A stretch of DNA of 64,000 nucleotides from JACJWR01 sp964474045. GTDB lineage: Bacteria; Actinomycetota; Actinomycetes; S36-B12; UBA10799. Both the position numbers and the translations under genes were made by a program. The stretch spans positions 18,152-82,151 of the forward strand of contig CAYYRC010000015.1 in the NCBI GenBank assembly GCA_964474045.1. Direction: 5' to 3'. The notes below the pieces were generated by a model, which made no database searches, had not been told where the DNA came from, and worked only from the letters and a program-made list of their open reading frames with translations. Every line of letters starts with the position of its first letter. Positions within the stretch are counted from its first letter, which is position 1. Below are positions 24,843-33,838 of this stretch, in pieces.

Positions 24843-27800
24843 GTGAGCACTGCATCCAAGGACCGCGCCGACGCCTCCGCCGAAGCTGCCGATCCCTCGG
24901 TCGCCGGGGACTTCCTGGTCAGCGCCGGACGGTACTTCACCCCGGGCGACGTCTCAGGCGACTTGCGCACGGTCACCCGCCACGGCGGCCGCGAAGGCGA
25001 CGTGTTCTACCGCGACCGCTGGAGCCACGACAAGGTGGTGCGCAGCACGCACGGCGTGAACTGCACCGGCTCGTGCTCGTGGAAGGTGTACGTCAAGGAC
25101 GGCATCATCACCTGGGAGACGCAGGAGACCGACTACCCGTCGGTGGGCCCGGACTCCCCGGAGTACGAGCCTCGCGGCTGCCCCCGGGGCGCGGCGTTCT
25201 CCTGGTACACCTACTCCCCCACACGGGTTCGCTATCCCTACATCCGCGGCGTGCTGCTGGAGGCCTACCGCGCGGCGAAGGCCGAGCACCCCGACCCGGT
25301 TGACGCCTGGGCGGCGGTGGTGAACGACCCCGAGACCCGCCAGCGCTACCACCGCGCGCGCGGCAAGGGGGGCCTGGTGCGCGCCGGCTGGGACGAGGTC
25401 AACGAGATCATCGCCGCCGCCCACGTGCACACGATCGCCGAGCACGGACCGGACCGGGTCTTCGGGTTCTCGCCGATCCCCGCCATGTCGATGGCGTCGC
25501 ACGCGGCCGGCAGCCGATTCGTGTCGCTGCTCGGCGGCTCGATGCTGAGCTTCTACGACTGGTACTGCGACCTTCCGGTGGCGTCGCCGCAGGTGTTCGG
25601 CGACCAGACCGACGTGCCGGAATCCGCGGACTGGTGGAACGCGTCCTACCTGATCATGTGGGGCGCGAACGTGCCGCAGACCCGCACCCCCGACGCCCAC
25701 TTCATGACCGAGGCCCGCTACCGCGGCCAGAAGGTCGTGGTGGTCTCGCCGGACTACGCCGACAACACCAAGTTCGCCGACGAGTGGGTGTCGCCGCACC
25801 CGGGCACCGACGGCGCGCTGGGCATGGCGATGGGGCATGTGATCCTGAAGGAGTTCTTCATCGACCGGCAGGTGCCGCGATTCGTCGACTACGTGAAGAA
25901 GTTCTCCGACCTGCCGTTCCTGGTCACCTTGGCCGAGCGCGACGGCGCCTGGGTGCCGGACAAGTTCCTCACCGCAGCGGACCTGGGCGACGACGGCGAG
26001 GGCGCGAAGTTCAAGACCGTGCTGGTGGACTCCGCCACCGGCCGTCCGCACGTGCCCAACGGCTCCCTTGGCTACCGCTTCGGCGAGGCCGGGATGGGCA
26101 AGTGGAACCTCGACCTCGAGGGCATCGACCCGGCGCTGTCGTTCCACGGCGCGACCGGCACCGAGGTCGCCGAGGTGCTGCTGCCGCGCTTCGACACCGG
26201 CCAGGAGCATGGCGAGGGCGGCAGCGCCCACCGCCGCGGCGTGCCGGCGGCGCGACTGACCACGGCCAGCGGAGAGCGCCTGGTCACCACCGTGTTCGAC
26301 CTGATGCTGGCGCAGTACGGCGTGGCGCGCGACGGCCTGCCCGGCGAGTGGCCGACCGGCTACGACGACCCGGCGCCGTACACACCGGCGTGGCAGGAGG
26401 AGATCACCGGCGTGCCGGCCGCGATGGCCATCCGGATCGGCCGCGAGTTCGCAGCCAACGCCGAGGAGTCCGGCGGCCGCTCGATGATCATCCTGGGCGC
26501 GGGCACCAATCACTGGTTCCACTCCGACACGATCTACCGCACCTTCCTGGCGCTCATCACCCTGACCGGCTGTCAGGGCATCAACGGCGGCGGCTGGGCG
26601 CACTACGTCGGGCAGGAGAAGTGCCGCCCGGTCACCGGCTGGGCCAACCTGGCGTTCGGCATGGACTGGCAGCGCCCGGCGCGGCAGATGATCGGCACCG
26701 CCTTCTGGTACGTGCAGACCGACCAGTGGCGCTACGACGCGATGGGTGCGGACCTGCTCGCCTCACCGCTGGGCACCGGACGTTTCGAGGGCAAGTCCAT
26801 GATGGACACGTTGGCGCAGTCGGCCCGGTCGGGCTGGATGCCATCGTTCCCGTCGCTCAACCGCAACCCGCTGGACATCGCCGACGAGGCCGCCGCGGCC
26901 GGCAAACCTGCTCCGGAGTACATCCGCGAGCAGCTACTGTCCGGCGACTTGAAGTTCGCCGTCGAGGATCCCGACGCGCCGGAGAACTGGCCCCGGGTGC
27001 TGACGATCTGGCGAGCCAACCTGCTCGGCTCGAGCTCCAAGGGCAACGAGTACTTCCTCAAGCACCTGTTGGGAACCGACAACGCGGTGCGCGCCGACGA
27101 GACCCCGCCCGATCAGCGCCCGCAGGACATCACCTGGCGCGACGACGCCCCCGCGGGCAAGCTCGACCTGTTGGTCAGCCTGGACTTCCGGATGACGTCC
27201 ACCGGCCTGTTCGGCGACATTCTGCTGCCGGCGGCGACGTGGTACGAGAAGCACGACCTGTCCAGCACGGACATGCACCCCTTCGTGCACGCCTTCACGC
27301 CGGCGATCGACCCGCCGTGGGAGACCCGCAGCGACTACGACATCTTCGGCGCGCTGGGGCGCAAGGTCTCCGAGCTGGCCACCGGCCATCTGGACACCCG
27401 CACCGACGTCATGACCATCCCGCTGCTGCACGACACCCCGGACGAGATGGCCGTGCCCGGCGGCGTGGTGCGCGACTGGAAGACCGGCGAGGTGGACCTG
27501 ATCCCGGGTGTCACGGCGCCGAAGTTCATCACCACCGAGCGCGACTACACCGCGATCGGGGCCAAGATGTCGGCCCTGGGCCCGCTACTGGACACGGTGG
27601 GCACCGTGACCAAGGGCGTGGCGGTCAAGACGGCCCCAGAGGTGGCCCAGATCGCCAAGACCAACGGCGTTATCCCGGACGGCCCCGCCGCCGGACGTCC
27701 AGCCCTGGTGACCGCGCAGCAGGCCTGCGAGGCGATCCTGGCGCTGTCCGGCACCACCAACGGCCGGGTCGCTGTGGAGGGCTTCCGTTTCCTGGAGGCC

Positions 27801-28568
27801 CGCACCGGCCAACCTCTGGCTGACCTGGCGATGGACCACGAGGGCAAGCGGATCACCTTCCCGGACACGCAGGCCCGTCCGGTGCCGGTGATCACGTCAC
27901 CGGAGTGGTCCGGCAGCGAGCACGGCGGCCGGCGCTACACGGCCTTCGCGATCAACGTCGAGCGGCTCAAGCCCTGGCACACCCTTACCGGGCGGCAGCA
28001 CTTCTTCCTGGACCACGACTGGATGACCGAGCTGGGCGAGCAGCTGCCCACCTTCCGGCCGCCGCTGAACATGCACCGCATCTTCGGCGACCAGGCCACC
28101 GGCGAGGGCAAGGAGGTCACGGTCCGCTACCTCACGCCGCACTCCAAGTGGTCTATCCACTCCGAGTACCAGGACAACCTGTTCATGCTGTCGCTGTCCC
28201 GCGGCGGGCCGGAGATCTGGATGAGCCCGCAGGACGCCGAGTCGATCGGCGTGAAGGACAACGAGTGGATCGAGGCGTACAACCGCAACGGCGTGGTGGT
28301 CGCGCGGGCGGTGGTGTCGCACCGGATGCCCGCGGGAACGGTGTACATGTACCACGCCAAGGACCGCACCGTGGACGTGCCGCGAGCTGAGCTGTCCGGT
28401 CTGCGCGGCGGCATCCACAACTCCCTCACCCGACTGATGATCAAGCCGACGCACATCGTCGGCGGCTACGCCCAGCTGTCGTTCTTCATGAACTACCTGG
28501 GCCCGACCGGCAACCAGCGCGACGAAGTCACCGTTATCCGGCGCCGCTCGCAGAAGGTGGAGTACTGA
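24843..28568 (+). CDS. narG: Respiratory nitrate reductase alpha subunit
   Basis: NarG reduces nitrate to nitrite at a Mo-bis-MGD site on the cytoplasmic side. The 1241 residues match the family length. The FS0 cluster ligands H70, C74, C78 and C113 are present with the NarG spacing H-x3-C-x3-C-x34-C, as is SFYDWYCDLP near 236-245, which contains the Mo-coordinating Asp region. There is no twin-arginine leader at residues 1-40, as is usual for membrane-bound NarG. Translation starts at GTG 24843, immediately after the regulator stop. It functions with NarH and NarI and needs the molybdenum cofactor genes at 17.9-21 kb. Confidence 0.98.
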   Translation: MSTASKDRADASAEAADPSVAGDFLVSAGRYFTPGDVSGDLRTVTRHGGREGDVFYRDRWSHDKVVRSTHGVNCTGSCSWKVYVKDGIITWETQETDYPSVGPDSPEYEPRGCPRGAAFSWYTYSPTRVRYPYIRGVLLEAYRAAKAEHPDPVDAWAAVVNDPETRQRYHRARGKGGLVRAGWDEVNEIIAAAHVHTIAEHGPDRVFGFSPIPAMSMASHAAGSRFVSLLGGSMLSFYDWYCDLPVASPQVFGDQTDVPESADWWNASYLIMWGANVPQTRTPDAHFMTEARYRGQKVVVVSPDYADNTKFADEWVSPHPGTDGALGMAMGHVILKEFFIDRQVPRFVDYVKKFSDLPFLVTLAERDGAWVPDKFLTAADLGDDGEGAKFKTVLVDSATGRPHVPNGSLGYRFGEAGMGKWNLDLEGIDPALSFHGATGTEVAEVLLPRFDTGQEHGEGGSAHRRGVPAARLTTASGERLVTTVFDLMLAQYGVARDGLPGEWPTGYDDPAPYTPAWQEEITGVPAAMAIRIGREFAANAEESGGRSMIILGAGTNHWFHSDTIYRTFLALITLTGCQGINGGGWAHYVGQEKCRPVTGWANLAFGMDWQRPARQMIGTAFWYVQTDQWRYDAMGADLLASPLGTGRFEGKSMMDTLAQSARSGWMPSFPSLNRNPLDIADEAAAAGKPAPEYIREQLLSGDLKFAVEDPDAPENWPRVLTIWRANLLGSSSKGNEYFLKHLLGTDNAVRADETPPDQRPQDITWRDDAPAGKLDLLVSLDFRMTSTGLFGDILLPAATWYEKHDLSSTDMHPFVHAFTPAIDPPWETRSDYDIFGALGRKVSELATGHLDTRTDVMTIPLLHDTPDEMAVPGGVVRDWKTGEVDLIPGVTAPKFITTERDYTAIGAKMSALGPLLDTVGTVTKGVAVKTAPEVAQIAKTNGVIPDGPAAGRPALVTAQQACEAILALSGTTNGRVAVEGFRFLEARTGQPLADLAMDHEGKRITFPDTQARPVPVITSPEWSGSEHGGRRYTAFAINVERLKPWHTLTGRQHFFLDHDWMTELGEQLPTFRPPLNMHRIFGDQATGEGKEVTVRYLTPHSKWSIHSEYQDNLFMLSLSRGGPEIWMSPQDAESIGVKDNEWIEAYNRNGVVVARAVVSHRMPAGTVYMYHAKDRTVDVPRAELSGLRGGIHNSLTRLMIKPTHIVGGYAQLSFFMNYLGPTGNQRDEVTVIRRRSQKVEY

Positions 28569-30238
28569 TGAAGGTCATGGCCCAGATGGGCATGGTGATG
28601 AACCTCGACAAGTGCATCGGGTGCCACACCTGCTCGGTGACGTGCAAACAGGCGTGGACCAACCGCGCCGGCGTCGAGTACGCCTGGTTCAACAACGTCG
28701 AGACCCGGCCCGGCCAGGGTTACCCCCGGACCTACGAGGACCAGGAGAAGTGGCGCGGCGGCTGGGTGCGCACCAAGCGCGGCAAGCTCAAGCTGCGCAC
28801 CGGCAGCCGCTTCCACCGGCTCACGCAGATCTTCTCGAGCCCCAAGATGCCCGAGCTGGCCGACTACTACGAGCCCTGGACCTACGACTACGACACGCTG
28901 ATCTCGGCCCCGCTCGGCGAGCAGACCCCGGTCGCACGGCCGAAGTCGCTGATCACCGGTCAGGACATGAAGATCTCCTGGTCGGCCAACTGGGACGACG
29001 ACCTGGGCGGCGGCCCGGAACTGGCCCCGCACGACCCGGTGCTGAAGAAGATCAAGGACGAGGTCGGCGACCGCGTCAAGCTGGAGTTCGAGCAGGCGTT
29101 CATGTTCTACCTGCCGCGCATCTGCGAGCACTGCCTGAACCCGGCCTGCGTGGCCTCCTGCCCGTCCGGCGCCATGTACAAGCGCACCGAGGACGGCATC
29201 GTGCTGGTGGACCAGGACTCCTGCCGCGGCTGGCGCATGTGCATCACCGGCTGCCCCTACAAGAAGGTCTACTTCAACCACCGCACGGGCAAGGCCGAGA
29301 AGTGCACGATGTGCTACCCGCGACTGGAGGTCGGGCTGCCAACCGTGTGTTCGGAGACCTGCGTGGGACGGCTGCGCTACGTCGGACTGTTCCTGTACGA
29401 CGCCGACCGGGTGACCGAGGCGGCTGCCACGGAGAACGAGCGCGACCTGTACGAGGCGCAGCTGGACCTGCTGCTGGACCCGAACGACCCGGCGGTGCAG
29501 GCCGCGGCACGCCGCGACGGGATCCCCGCGGACTGGCTGGAGGCCGCGCGCAAGTCGCCGGTGTACCGGCTGGCCAAGGAGTTCCGCGTCGCGCTACCGC
29601 TGCACCCGGAGTACCGAACCATGCCGATGGTCTGGTACATCCCGCCGCTGTCGCCGGTGGTGGACGCCCTGCGCGACACCGGGCACGACGCCGAGTCGGC
29701 GGGCAACCTGTTCGGGGCCATCCGGTCGCTGCGGATCCCGGTGGAGTACCTGGCCGAGCTCTTCACGGCCGGCGACCCGGCACCCGTTGTCTCCTCCCTC
29801 GACACGCTGGCCGCGATGCGGGCCTACATGCGCGACCACAACCTGGGCGAGGCCGGCGATCCCTCGATTCCGGCCGCCGTCGGCCTGGACGAGGAGCAGA
29901 TGTACGAGCTGTACCGACTGCTCGCGATCGCCAAGTACGAGGATCGTTATGTCATCCCGGAGGCGCACGCCGAGGTTGGGCGGCAGTTGGACGAGTCAGC
30001 CTGCTCGCTGGACTTCGAGGGTGGCCCCGGGGCGTATTCGTCCGGGTCCTTCGGCGAGGCCTCCGGCCGACCGGTGCCGGTCGCCGTGGAGACGTTCCAC
30101 GCGCTGGCGCAGCGGCAGACCTCGGAGACGCTGGTGGCTCCCGACGATCCCAGCCGCGTGAGCCTGCTCAACTGGGACGGCGCGGGCGTGCCGCTGGGCA
30201 TCCCGACTGTTCCGCCGAAGCAGGAGGGCGCGCGATGA
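28568..30238 (+). CDS. narH: Respiratory nitrate reductase beta subunit
   Basis: NarH is the four-cluster iron-sulfur electron relay between NarI and NarG. The 556-residue protein has cysteine sets CIGCHTCSVTC (residues 16-26), CEHCLNPACVASC, CRGWRMCITGC and CTMCYP plus CSETC. The Trp in CRGWRMC marks the [3Fe-4S] cluster position. Its ATG overlaps the narG stop by one base, and its own stop overlaps the narJ start by four bases. The C-terminal 150 residues are the usual NarH-specific extension. No unusual features are visible. Confidence 0.98.
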   Translation: MKVMAQMGMVMNLDKCIGCHTCSVTCKQAWTNRAGVEYAWFNNVETRPGQGYPRTYEDQEKWRGGWVRTKRGKLKLRTGSRFHRLTQIFSSPKMPELADYYEPWTYDYDTLISAPLGEQTPVARPKSLITGQDMKISWSANWDDDLGGGPELAPHDPVLKKIKDEVGDRVKLEFEQAFMFYLPRICEHCLNPACVASCPSGAMYKRTEDGIVLVDQDSCRGWRMCITGCPYKKVYFNHRTGKAEKCTMCYPRLEVGLPTVCSETCVGRLRYVGLFLYDADRVTEAAATENERDLYEAQLDLLLDPNDPAVQAAARRDGIPADWLEAARKSPVYRLAKEFRVALPLHPEYRTMPMVWYIPPLSPVVDALRDTGHDAESAGNLFGAIRSLRIPVEYLAELFTAGDPAPVVSSLDTLAAMRAYMRDHNLGEAGDPSIPAAVGLDEEQMYELYRLLAIAKYEDRYVIPEAHAEVGRQLDESACSLDFEGGPGAYSSGSFGEASGRPVPVAVETFHALAQRQTSETLVAPDDPSRVSLLNWDGAGVPLGIPTVPPKQEGAR

Positions 30239-30870
30239 GCTCGGGCGACGACTGCGCCGCGGCGCGCCTGGCCTGCTCCTGGCTGCTGACCTACCCGGAC
30301 GATCGGCTGCTGGCGCGGTTGGACAACATCACCGAGGTCGCTCTGGCCCAGCCGACGGCAACCAGGGAGCCCCTACTGGCGTTCCTCGCCCACGTGGCGG
30401 ACACACCCTTGCTGGCACTGCAGCAGCACTATGTGGCGCTGTTCGACATGCGTCGGCGCGCCTGCCCGTACCTGAGCTACTGGACCGACGGCGAGACCCG
30501 CAACCGCGGCATGGCTCTGGTGCGCTTCAAGCAGGCCTACGCCGAGGCGGGCTTCACCCTGGGCGACGACGAGCTGCCGGACCACCTCGCCGTGGTACTT
30601 GAGTTCGCCGCGCTCGGCGACCGCCTCACCGGCGACGCCCTGCTGGTGGAGCACCGGGGAGCCATCGGCCTGCTGCGCGACTCGCTGGCCAAGATGGACT
30701 CGGCGTATGCGCATGTGCTGGATGCCGTGTTGGCCACGCTGCCCGAGCCCACGCCGGAGATCAAGGCCCGCATGGCCCAGGTCGCCGCGTCGGGCCCGCC
30801 GGTGGAACAGATCGGCCTGGAACCCTTCCCCAGCTCCCCCACCGTCATCGAGATCGGAGCCCGGCGATGA
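30235..30870 (+). CDS. narJ: Nitrate reductase molybdenum cofactor assembly chaperone
   Basis: NarJ binds apo-NarG and is required for cofactor insertion and membrane targeting; it is not part of the mature enzyme. The 211-residue, all-helical protein matches the family: an N-terminal helix (ARLACSWLLTYPDDRL) and the conserved segment LQQHYVALFDMRRRACPYLSYWTDGETRNRG at about 62-92. The ATG at 30235 overlaps narH (ATGA), and its stop overlaps narI (ATGA). This tight overlap suggests stoichiometric translation. Confidence 0.96.
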   Translation: MSSGDDCAAARLACSWLLTYPDDRLLARLDNITEVALAQPTATREPLLAFLAHVADTPLLALQQHYVALFDMRRRACPYLSYWTDGETRNRGMALVRFKQAYAEAGFTLGDDELPDHLAVVLEFAALGDRLTGDALLVEHRGAIGLLRDSLAKMDSAYAHVLDAVLATLPEPTPEIKARMAQVAASGPPVEQIGLEPFPSSPTVIEIGARR

Positions 30871-31628
30871 CCGAGTCCCTGACCACCACACAGATTCTGC
30901 TGTGGGCGGTGCTGCCCTACGTCGCGATCGCGGTGTTCGTCGTGGGCACCATCTGGCGCTACCGCTACGACAAGTTCGGCTGGACCACCCGCAGCAGCCA
31001 GCTCTACGAGCGCAAGCTCATGCGGATCGCCAGCCCGTTGTTCCACATCGGCATCCTGGCCGTGGTGGTCGGGCACGTGATCGGTCTGGTGATCCCGGAG
31101 CAGTGGACGACCTGGCTGCCCGAGAGTGCCTACCACGCCATGGCAGTCGTGCTCGGCATCATCGCTGGCGTCTGCACCATCACCGGTGTGGTCCTTCTGA
31201 TCTACCGCCGCCGCACCGTCGGACCGGTGTTCTCCGCGACCACCCGCAACGACAAGTTCATGTACGTGTTCCTGGTCGCCGCGATCTGCCTGGGCCTCAT
31301 CACCACCTTCTACGGCTCCGGCATCTTCGGCCCGGCCTACAACTACCGCGACACGGTGGCCGTGTGGTTCCGCTCGATCTTCTACCTGCACCCGCAGATC
31401 GAGGACATGGCGATCGCACCGCTGTCCTACCAGGTCCACGCCGTGGCCGGCATGCTGCTGTTCATCATCTGGCCGTTCACCCGACTGGTGCACGCCTTCA
31501 GCGCACCGGTCGGCTACGTCTTCCGGCCGTACGTGGTCTACCGCGACCGCGGCGACCACGACCGGGGCAGCCGGCCGCAGCGGCGCGGCTGGGAGAAGGT
31601 GGGGACCCCCGACGCCGCCAAGAAGTAG
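30867..31628 (+). CDS. narI: Respiratory nitrate reductase gamma subunit
   Basis: NarI is the diheme cytochrome b membrane anchor that oxidises quinol and passes electrons to NarH. The 253-residue protein has five predicted membrane helices. Candidate heme ligands are the histidines in SPLFHIGILAVVVGHVIG (helix 2) and in YQVHAVAGMLLFIIWPFTRLVHAFS (helix 5). The cytoplasmic tail is Arg-rich. The gene overlaps narJ by four bases and is followed one base later by a YwiC-like gene. Confidence 0.97.
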   Translation: MTESLTTTQILLWAVLPYVAIAVFVVGTIWRYRYDKFGWTTRSSQLYERKLMRIASPLFHIGILAVVVGHVIGLVIPEQWTTWLPESAYHAMAVVLGIIAGVCTITGVVLLIYRRRTVGPVFSATTRNDKFMYVFLVAAICLGLITTFYGSGIFGPAYNYRDTVAVWFRSIFYLHPQIEDMAIAPLSYQVHAVAGMLLFIIWPFTRLVHAFSAPVGYVFRPYVVYRDRGDHDRGSRPQRRGWEKVGTPDAAKK

Positions 31629-31629
31629 C

Positions 31630-32361
31630 GTGCTGCGCATCCCGCCGCAGCACGGCGCCTGGGCATACCTGGCCGTGCCATTGATCGCCGGCCTGGCGCT
31701 GGCGGGCCTGACCTGGATCGGCGTGCTGTTCGCGGTGACGTGGGTGCTGGCGTATCCGGCCTCGTACTACCTGGGACGGGCACTGGTGATCCGGTGGCGG
31801 CGCGGGTCCTGGAGCCGGCTGGCCAAGCGGGAGCTACGCGATGCCGTGCCGTGGATCGCGCTCGCCGCCCTCGGCGCAGTGGTGCTGGTGGTGCTGCGCC
31901 CCTGGCTGATCGCCGCGGGGCTGGTGCTGGCGCTGGCCTGGCTGGTCGGGCTAGGTCTGGCCCACGCCGGACGGGAGCGCGGCTTCGGCAACGATCTGCT
32001 GCTCATCGCGCAGTCCTTGGTGGCGCTGCCGCTGCTCTGGTGGCTCACCGAGGGCTCGGCGCCGGCACCCCCGGTGTGGTGGGCCACAGCGATCATCGGC
32101 ACCTACTTCGTGGGCTCGGTGATCCACGTCAAGTCGCTCATCCGGGAGTCCGACGACAGGCGCTGGCACGTGGCCAACATCGGCTACCACGTGGTGGCGC
32201 TGGCGTGGGGGCTCTACTCACCCTGGCTGCTGCTGCCCTTCGGCGTGGCCCTGGTCCGGGCGGTCGTGCTGCGACCAGGCATGGCCGCGGCGAGGATCGG
32301 AGCAGTGGAGGCGGTCGTGTCCGTGCTCGTCGTCGTCGCGACGCTGCTGGCCGTCGGCTGA
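31630..32361 (+). CDS. YwiC-like membrane protein
   Basis: This 243-residue multipass protein matches the YwiC-like family (named for Bacillus subtilis YwiC, encoded by the narGHJI locus). The N-terminal RIPPQHGAWAYLAVPLIAG carries the family's PxxHGAWA motif; about seven hydrophobic helices follow. Function is unknown. Its start GTG 31630 is one base after the narI stop, making it the last gene of the nar operon. The conserved association with nar suggests a role in assembly, quinone supply or nitrite handling, but no reaction can be assigned. Confidence 0.85.
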   Translation: MLRIPPQHGAWAYLAVPLIAGLALAGLTWIGVLFAVTWVLAYPASYYLGRALVIRWRRGSWSRLAKRELRDAVPWIALAALGAVVLVVLRPWLIAAGLVLALAWLVGLGLAHAGRERGFGNDLLLIAQSLVALPLLWWLTEGSAPAPPVWWATAIIGTYFVGSVIHVKSLIRESDDRRWHVANIGYHVVALAWGLYSPWLLLPFGVALVRAVVLRPGMAAARIGAVEAVVSVLVVVATLLAVG

Positions 32362-32403
32362 GGCCCGGCGGCGCAGCCCAGTCCAGCCCGGGTACAGCCC
32401 GGC

Positions 32404-32928
32404 TCAGCCCGGGTCGGAGATCGTGTCCAGCGCCGTCGTGATCGCCAGGATGAGCAGCACGTCCTCGCCGGGCGTGACATCCACCGCGTAGGTGTCGCGC
32501 ACCCGAACCCACTTCTTGCTGATCTCGGCGATCACGTCCCCGTCACGCTTGATCTTGTACTCGTGCGCCAGCACATTGCCGTGCGCGTGCCAGTCCTCCT
32601 GACCCTCGAGCGAGATCGAGAACCTCGAGCGGATCGGCGACACCAGCGCCTTCTTGACCGTCGCCGCGTGACTGCCGTCGGCGTTGTCGATCCGCATCGT
32701 GTCGCGCAGCCGCGCCTTGCGCTCCTGGATCTTGTAGATCTCTCGCCCGTCGAGCTGTTTGAACAACAGCGTCTCGCGCACCCGAAGCGCCTTGCCGTCC
32801 ACCCAGAAGGCCCGCATCCCCGCGGCGTTCTCGATGTAGAAGTCGTCGCCGAAGGCGATGAGGCGCTCGCGCATGATGAAGCGGTTCGGGTTGGCTTCTT
32901 GGTCCTTGTGGTGGCGCAGCAGTCCCAT
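32404..32928 (-). CDS. LURP-one-related (LOR) family protein
   Basis: This 174-residue protein matches the LURP-one-related/tubby-like fold family. It starts MGLLRHHKDQEANPNRFIMRERL, then FGDDFYIENAAGMRAFWVDG, and continues as repeated beta strands around a central helix (PGEDVLLILAITTALDTI). Bacterial members are of unknown function; the fold in other organisms binds phospholipids or acts as scaffold. The ATG at 32928 has GAGGAC upstream. It is convergent with the nar operon's last gene across 42 bases that contain CAGCCCGG three times. Confidence 0.82.
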   Translation of the reverse strand: MGLLRHHKDQEANPNRFIMRERLIAFGDDFYIENAAGMRAFWVDGKALRVRETLLFKQLDGREIYKIQERKARLRDTMRIDNADGSHAATVKKALVSPIRSRFSISLEGQEDWHAHGNVLAHEYKIKRDGDVIAEISKKWVRVRDTYAVDVTPGEDVLLILAITTALDTISDPG

Positions 32929-33107
32929 GTGGTGTCCTCTCGCGGTGCGGGCGGGCGGCGCCCTCGCTTCCGCTTGCCAACGCTACCCGGACTGTTCGTG
33001 CGGTCGGATGGTGACGGGTCGCGGGGATGCCGCGGTCGTGTGAGACTCAGGTCAAGAGAGCCGCCACATCCGTTGAAGCGGCCACCCCTGGAACAGAGGA
33101 GAACGCT

Positions 33108-33389
33108 TTGCGAGCGACATGGAACGGGACAGTGATCGCCGAGTCCGATGACACGGTGGTCGTAGAGGGCAACCACTACTTCCCGAGGTCGGCCATCGAC
33201 GAGCAGTACTTCACCGCCAGCGACACCCACACGACGTGCCCCTGGAAGGGTGTCGCGAGCTATCTGAACGTGGAGGTGGACGGCCAGGTCAACCCCGACG
33301 CCGCCTGGTACTACCCCGAGCCCAAGTCCGCAGCCGCCGAGATCGCCGATCGCGTCGCCTTCTGGCGCGGGGTGACCGTTACTGACTGA
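33108..33389 (+). CDS. DUF427 family protein
   Basis: This 93-residue protein is a DUF427 member. The family motif is visible: RATWNGTVIAESDDTVVVEGNHYFP, then THTTCPWKGVASYLNVEV with the conserved CPWKG, and AWYYPEPKSAAAEI. DUF427 proteins are small single-domain beta proteins of unconfirmed function. The start is TTG 33108, because AGAGGAG lies six bases upstream and this gives the usual family length; longer in-frame versions add unrelated residues. No operon partner is evident. Confidence 0.85.
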   Translation: MRATWNGTVIAESDDTVVVEGNHYFPRSAIDEQYFTASDTHTTCPWKGVASYLNVEVDGQVNPDAAWYYPEPKSAAAEIADRVAFWRGVTVTD

Positions 33390-33397
33390 GTTGGCCA

Positions 33398-33838
33398 TCA
33401 GGGCCCGACGCTGCCCCCGGCGCGTTCGATGCGCAGCATCATGGCCGCCGACGGCGTGACGCGCCCCGTGGCGTAAGTGCTCAGTCGCGAGCCGCTGGTA
33501 CCCACCTGCATCGCGAAGGCCGCGGCGGTCAGTCCCGACCCAGCTATCGCAGCCCGCACTCGCTGCGCCACCGCTTCCCGATCGCGACGTTCCGCATCCT
33601 CCCGGGCCCGCCTCACGGCCAGCCCGAACAGGCAGGCGGCGGCGCTGTCGTCGCCGCTGGCCGAGTACTGCTCTGCCCGCCGCGCCACGTCCCCCCACGG
33701 TTGCTGGCGAATCTCGGCGAAGATCGGCTGCCAATCCGCCACCAACCCGTGCTCGATGCAGGCCACCAGCGCCTCATAGGGCCACGTGGCTACGTCGTCG
33801 GACCAGTTTGCGACCACGTTCCTGAACTGCCTTGGCAT
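33398..33838 (-). CDS. XRE-type helix-turn-helix protein, putative antitoxin
   Basis: This 146-residue protein has an uncharacterised N-terminal helical domain (residues 1-90, containing ATWPYEALVACIEHGLVADWQPIFAEI) and a C-terminal XRE-like helix-turn-helix (GLTAAAFAMQVGTSGSRLSTYATGRVTPSAAMMLRIE, about 100-140). Its ATG overlaps the stop of the upstream nucleotidyltransferase-like gene by one base (TGATG), the close coupling typical of toxin-antitoxin pairs. It probably binds DNA at its own promoter and neutralises the partner. It is convergent with the DUF427 gene (8-base gap). The order, toxin first, is reversed relative to AbiE. Confidence 0.72.
   Translation of the reverse strand: MPRQFRNVVANWSDDVATWPYEALVACIEHGLVADWQPIFAEIRQQPWGDVARRAEQYSASGDDSAAACLFGLAVRRAREDAERRDREAVAQRVRAAIAGSGLTAAAFAMQVGTSGSRLSTYATGRVTPSAAMMLRIERAGGSVGP

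Noticed and set aside
24954..26603. A minus-strand open frame of 549 codons inside narG
   Set aside because: Antisense shadow; narG is unambiguous.
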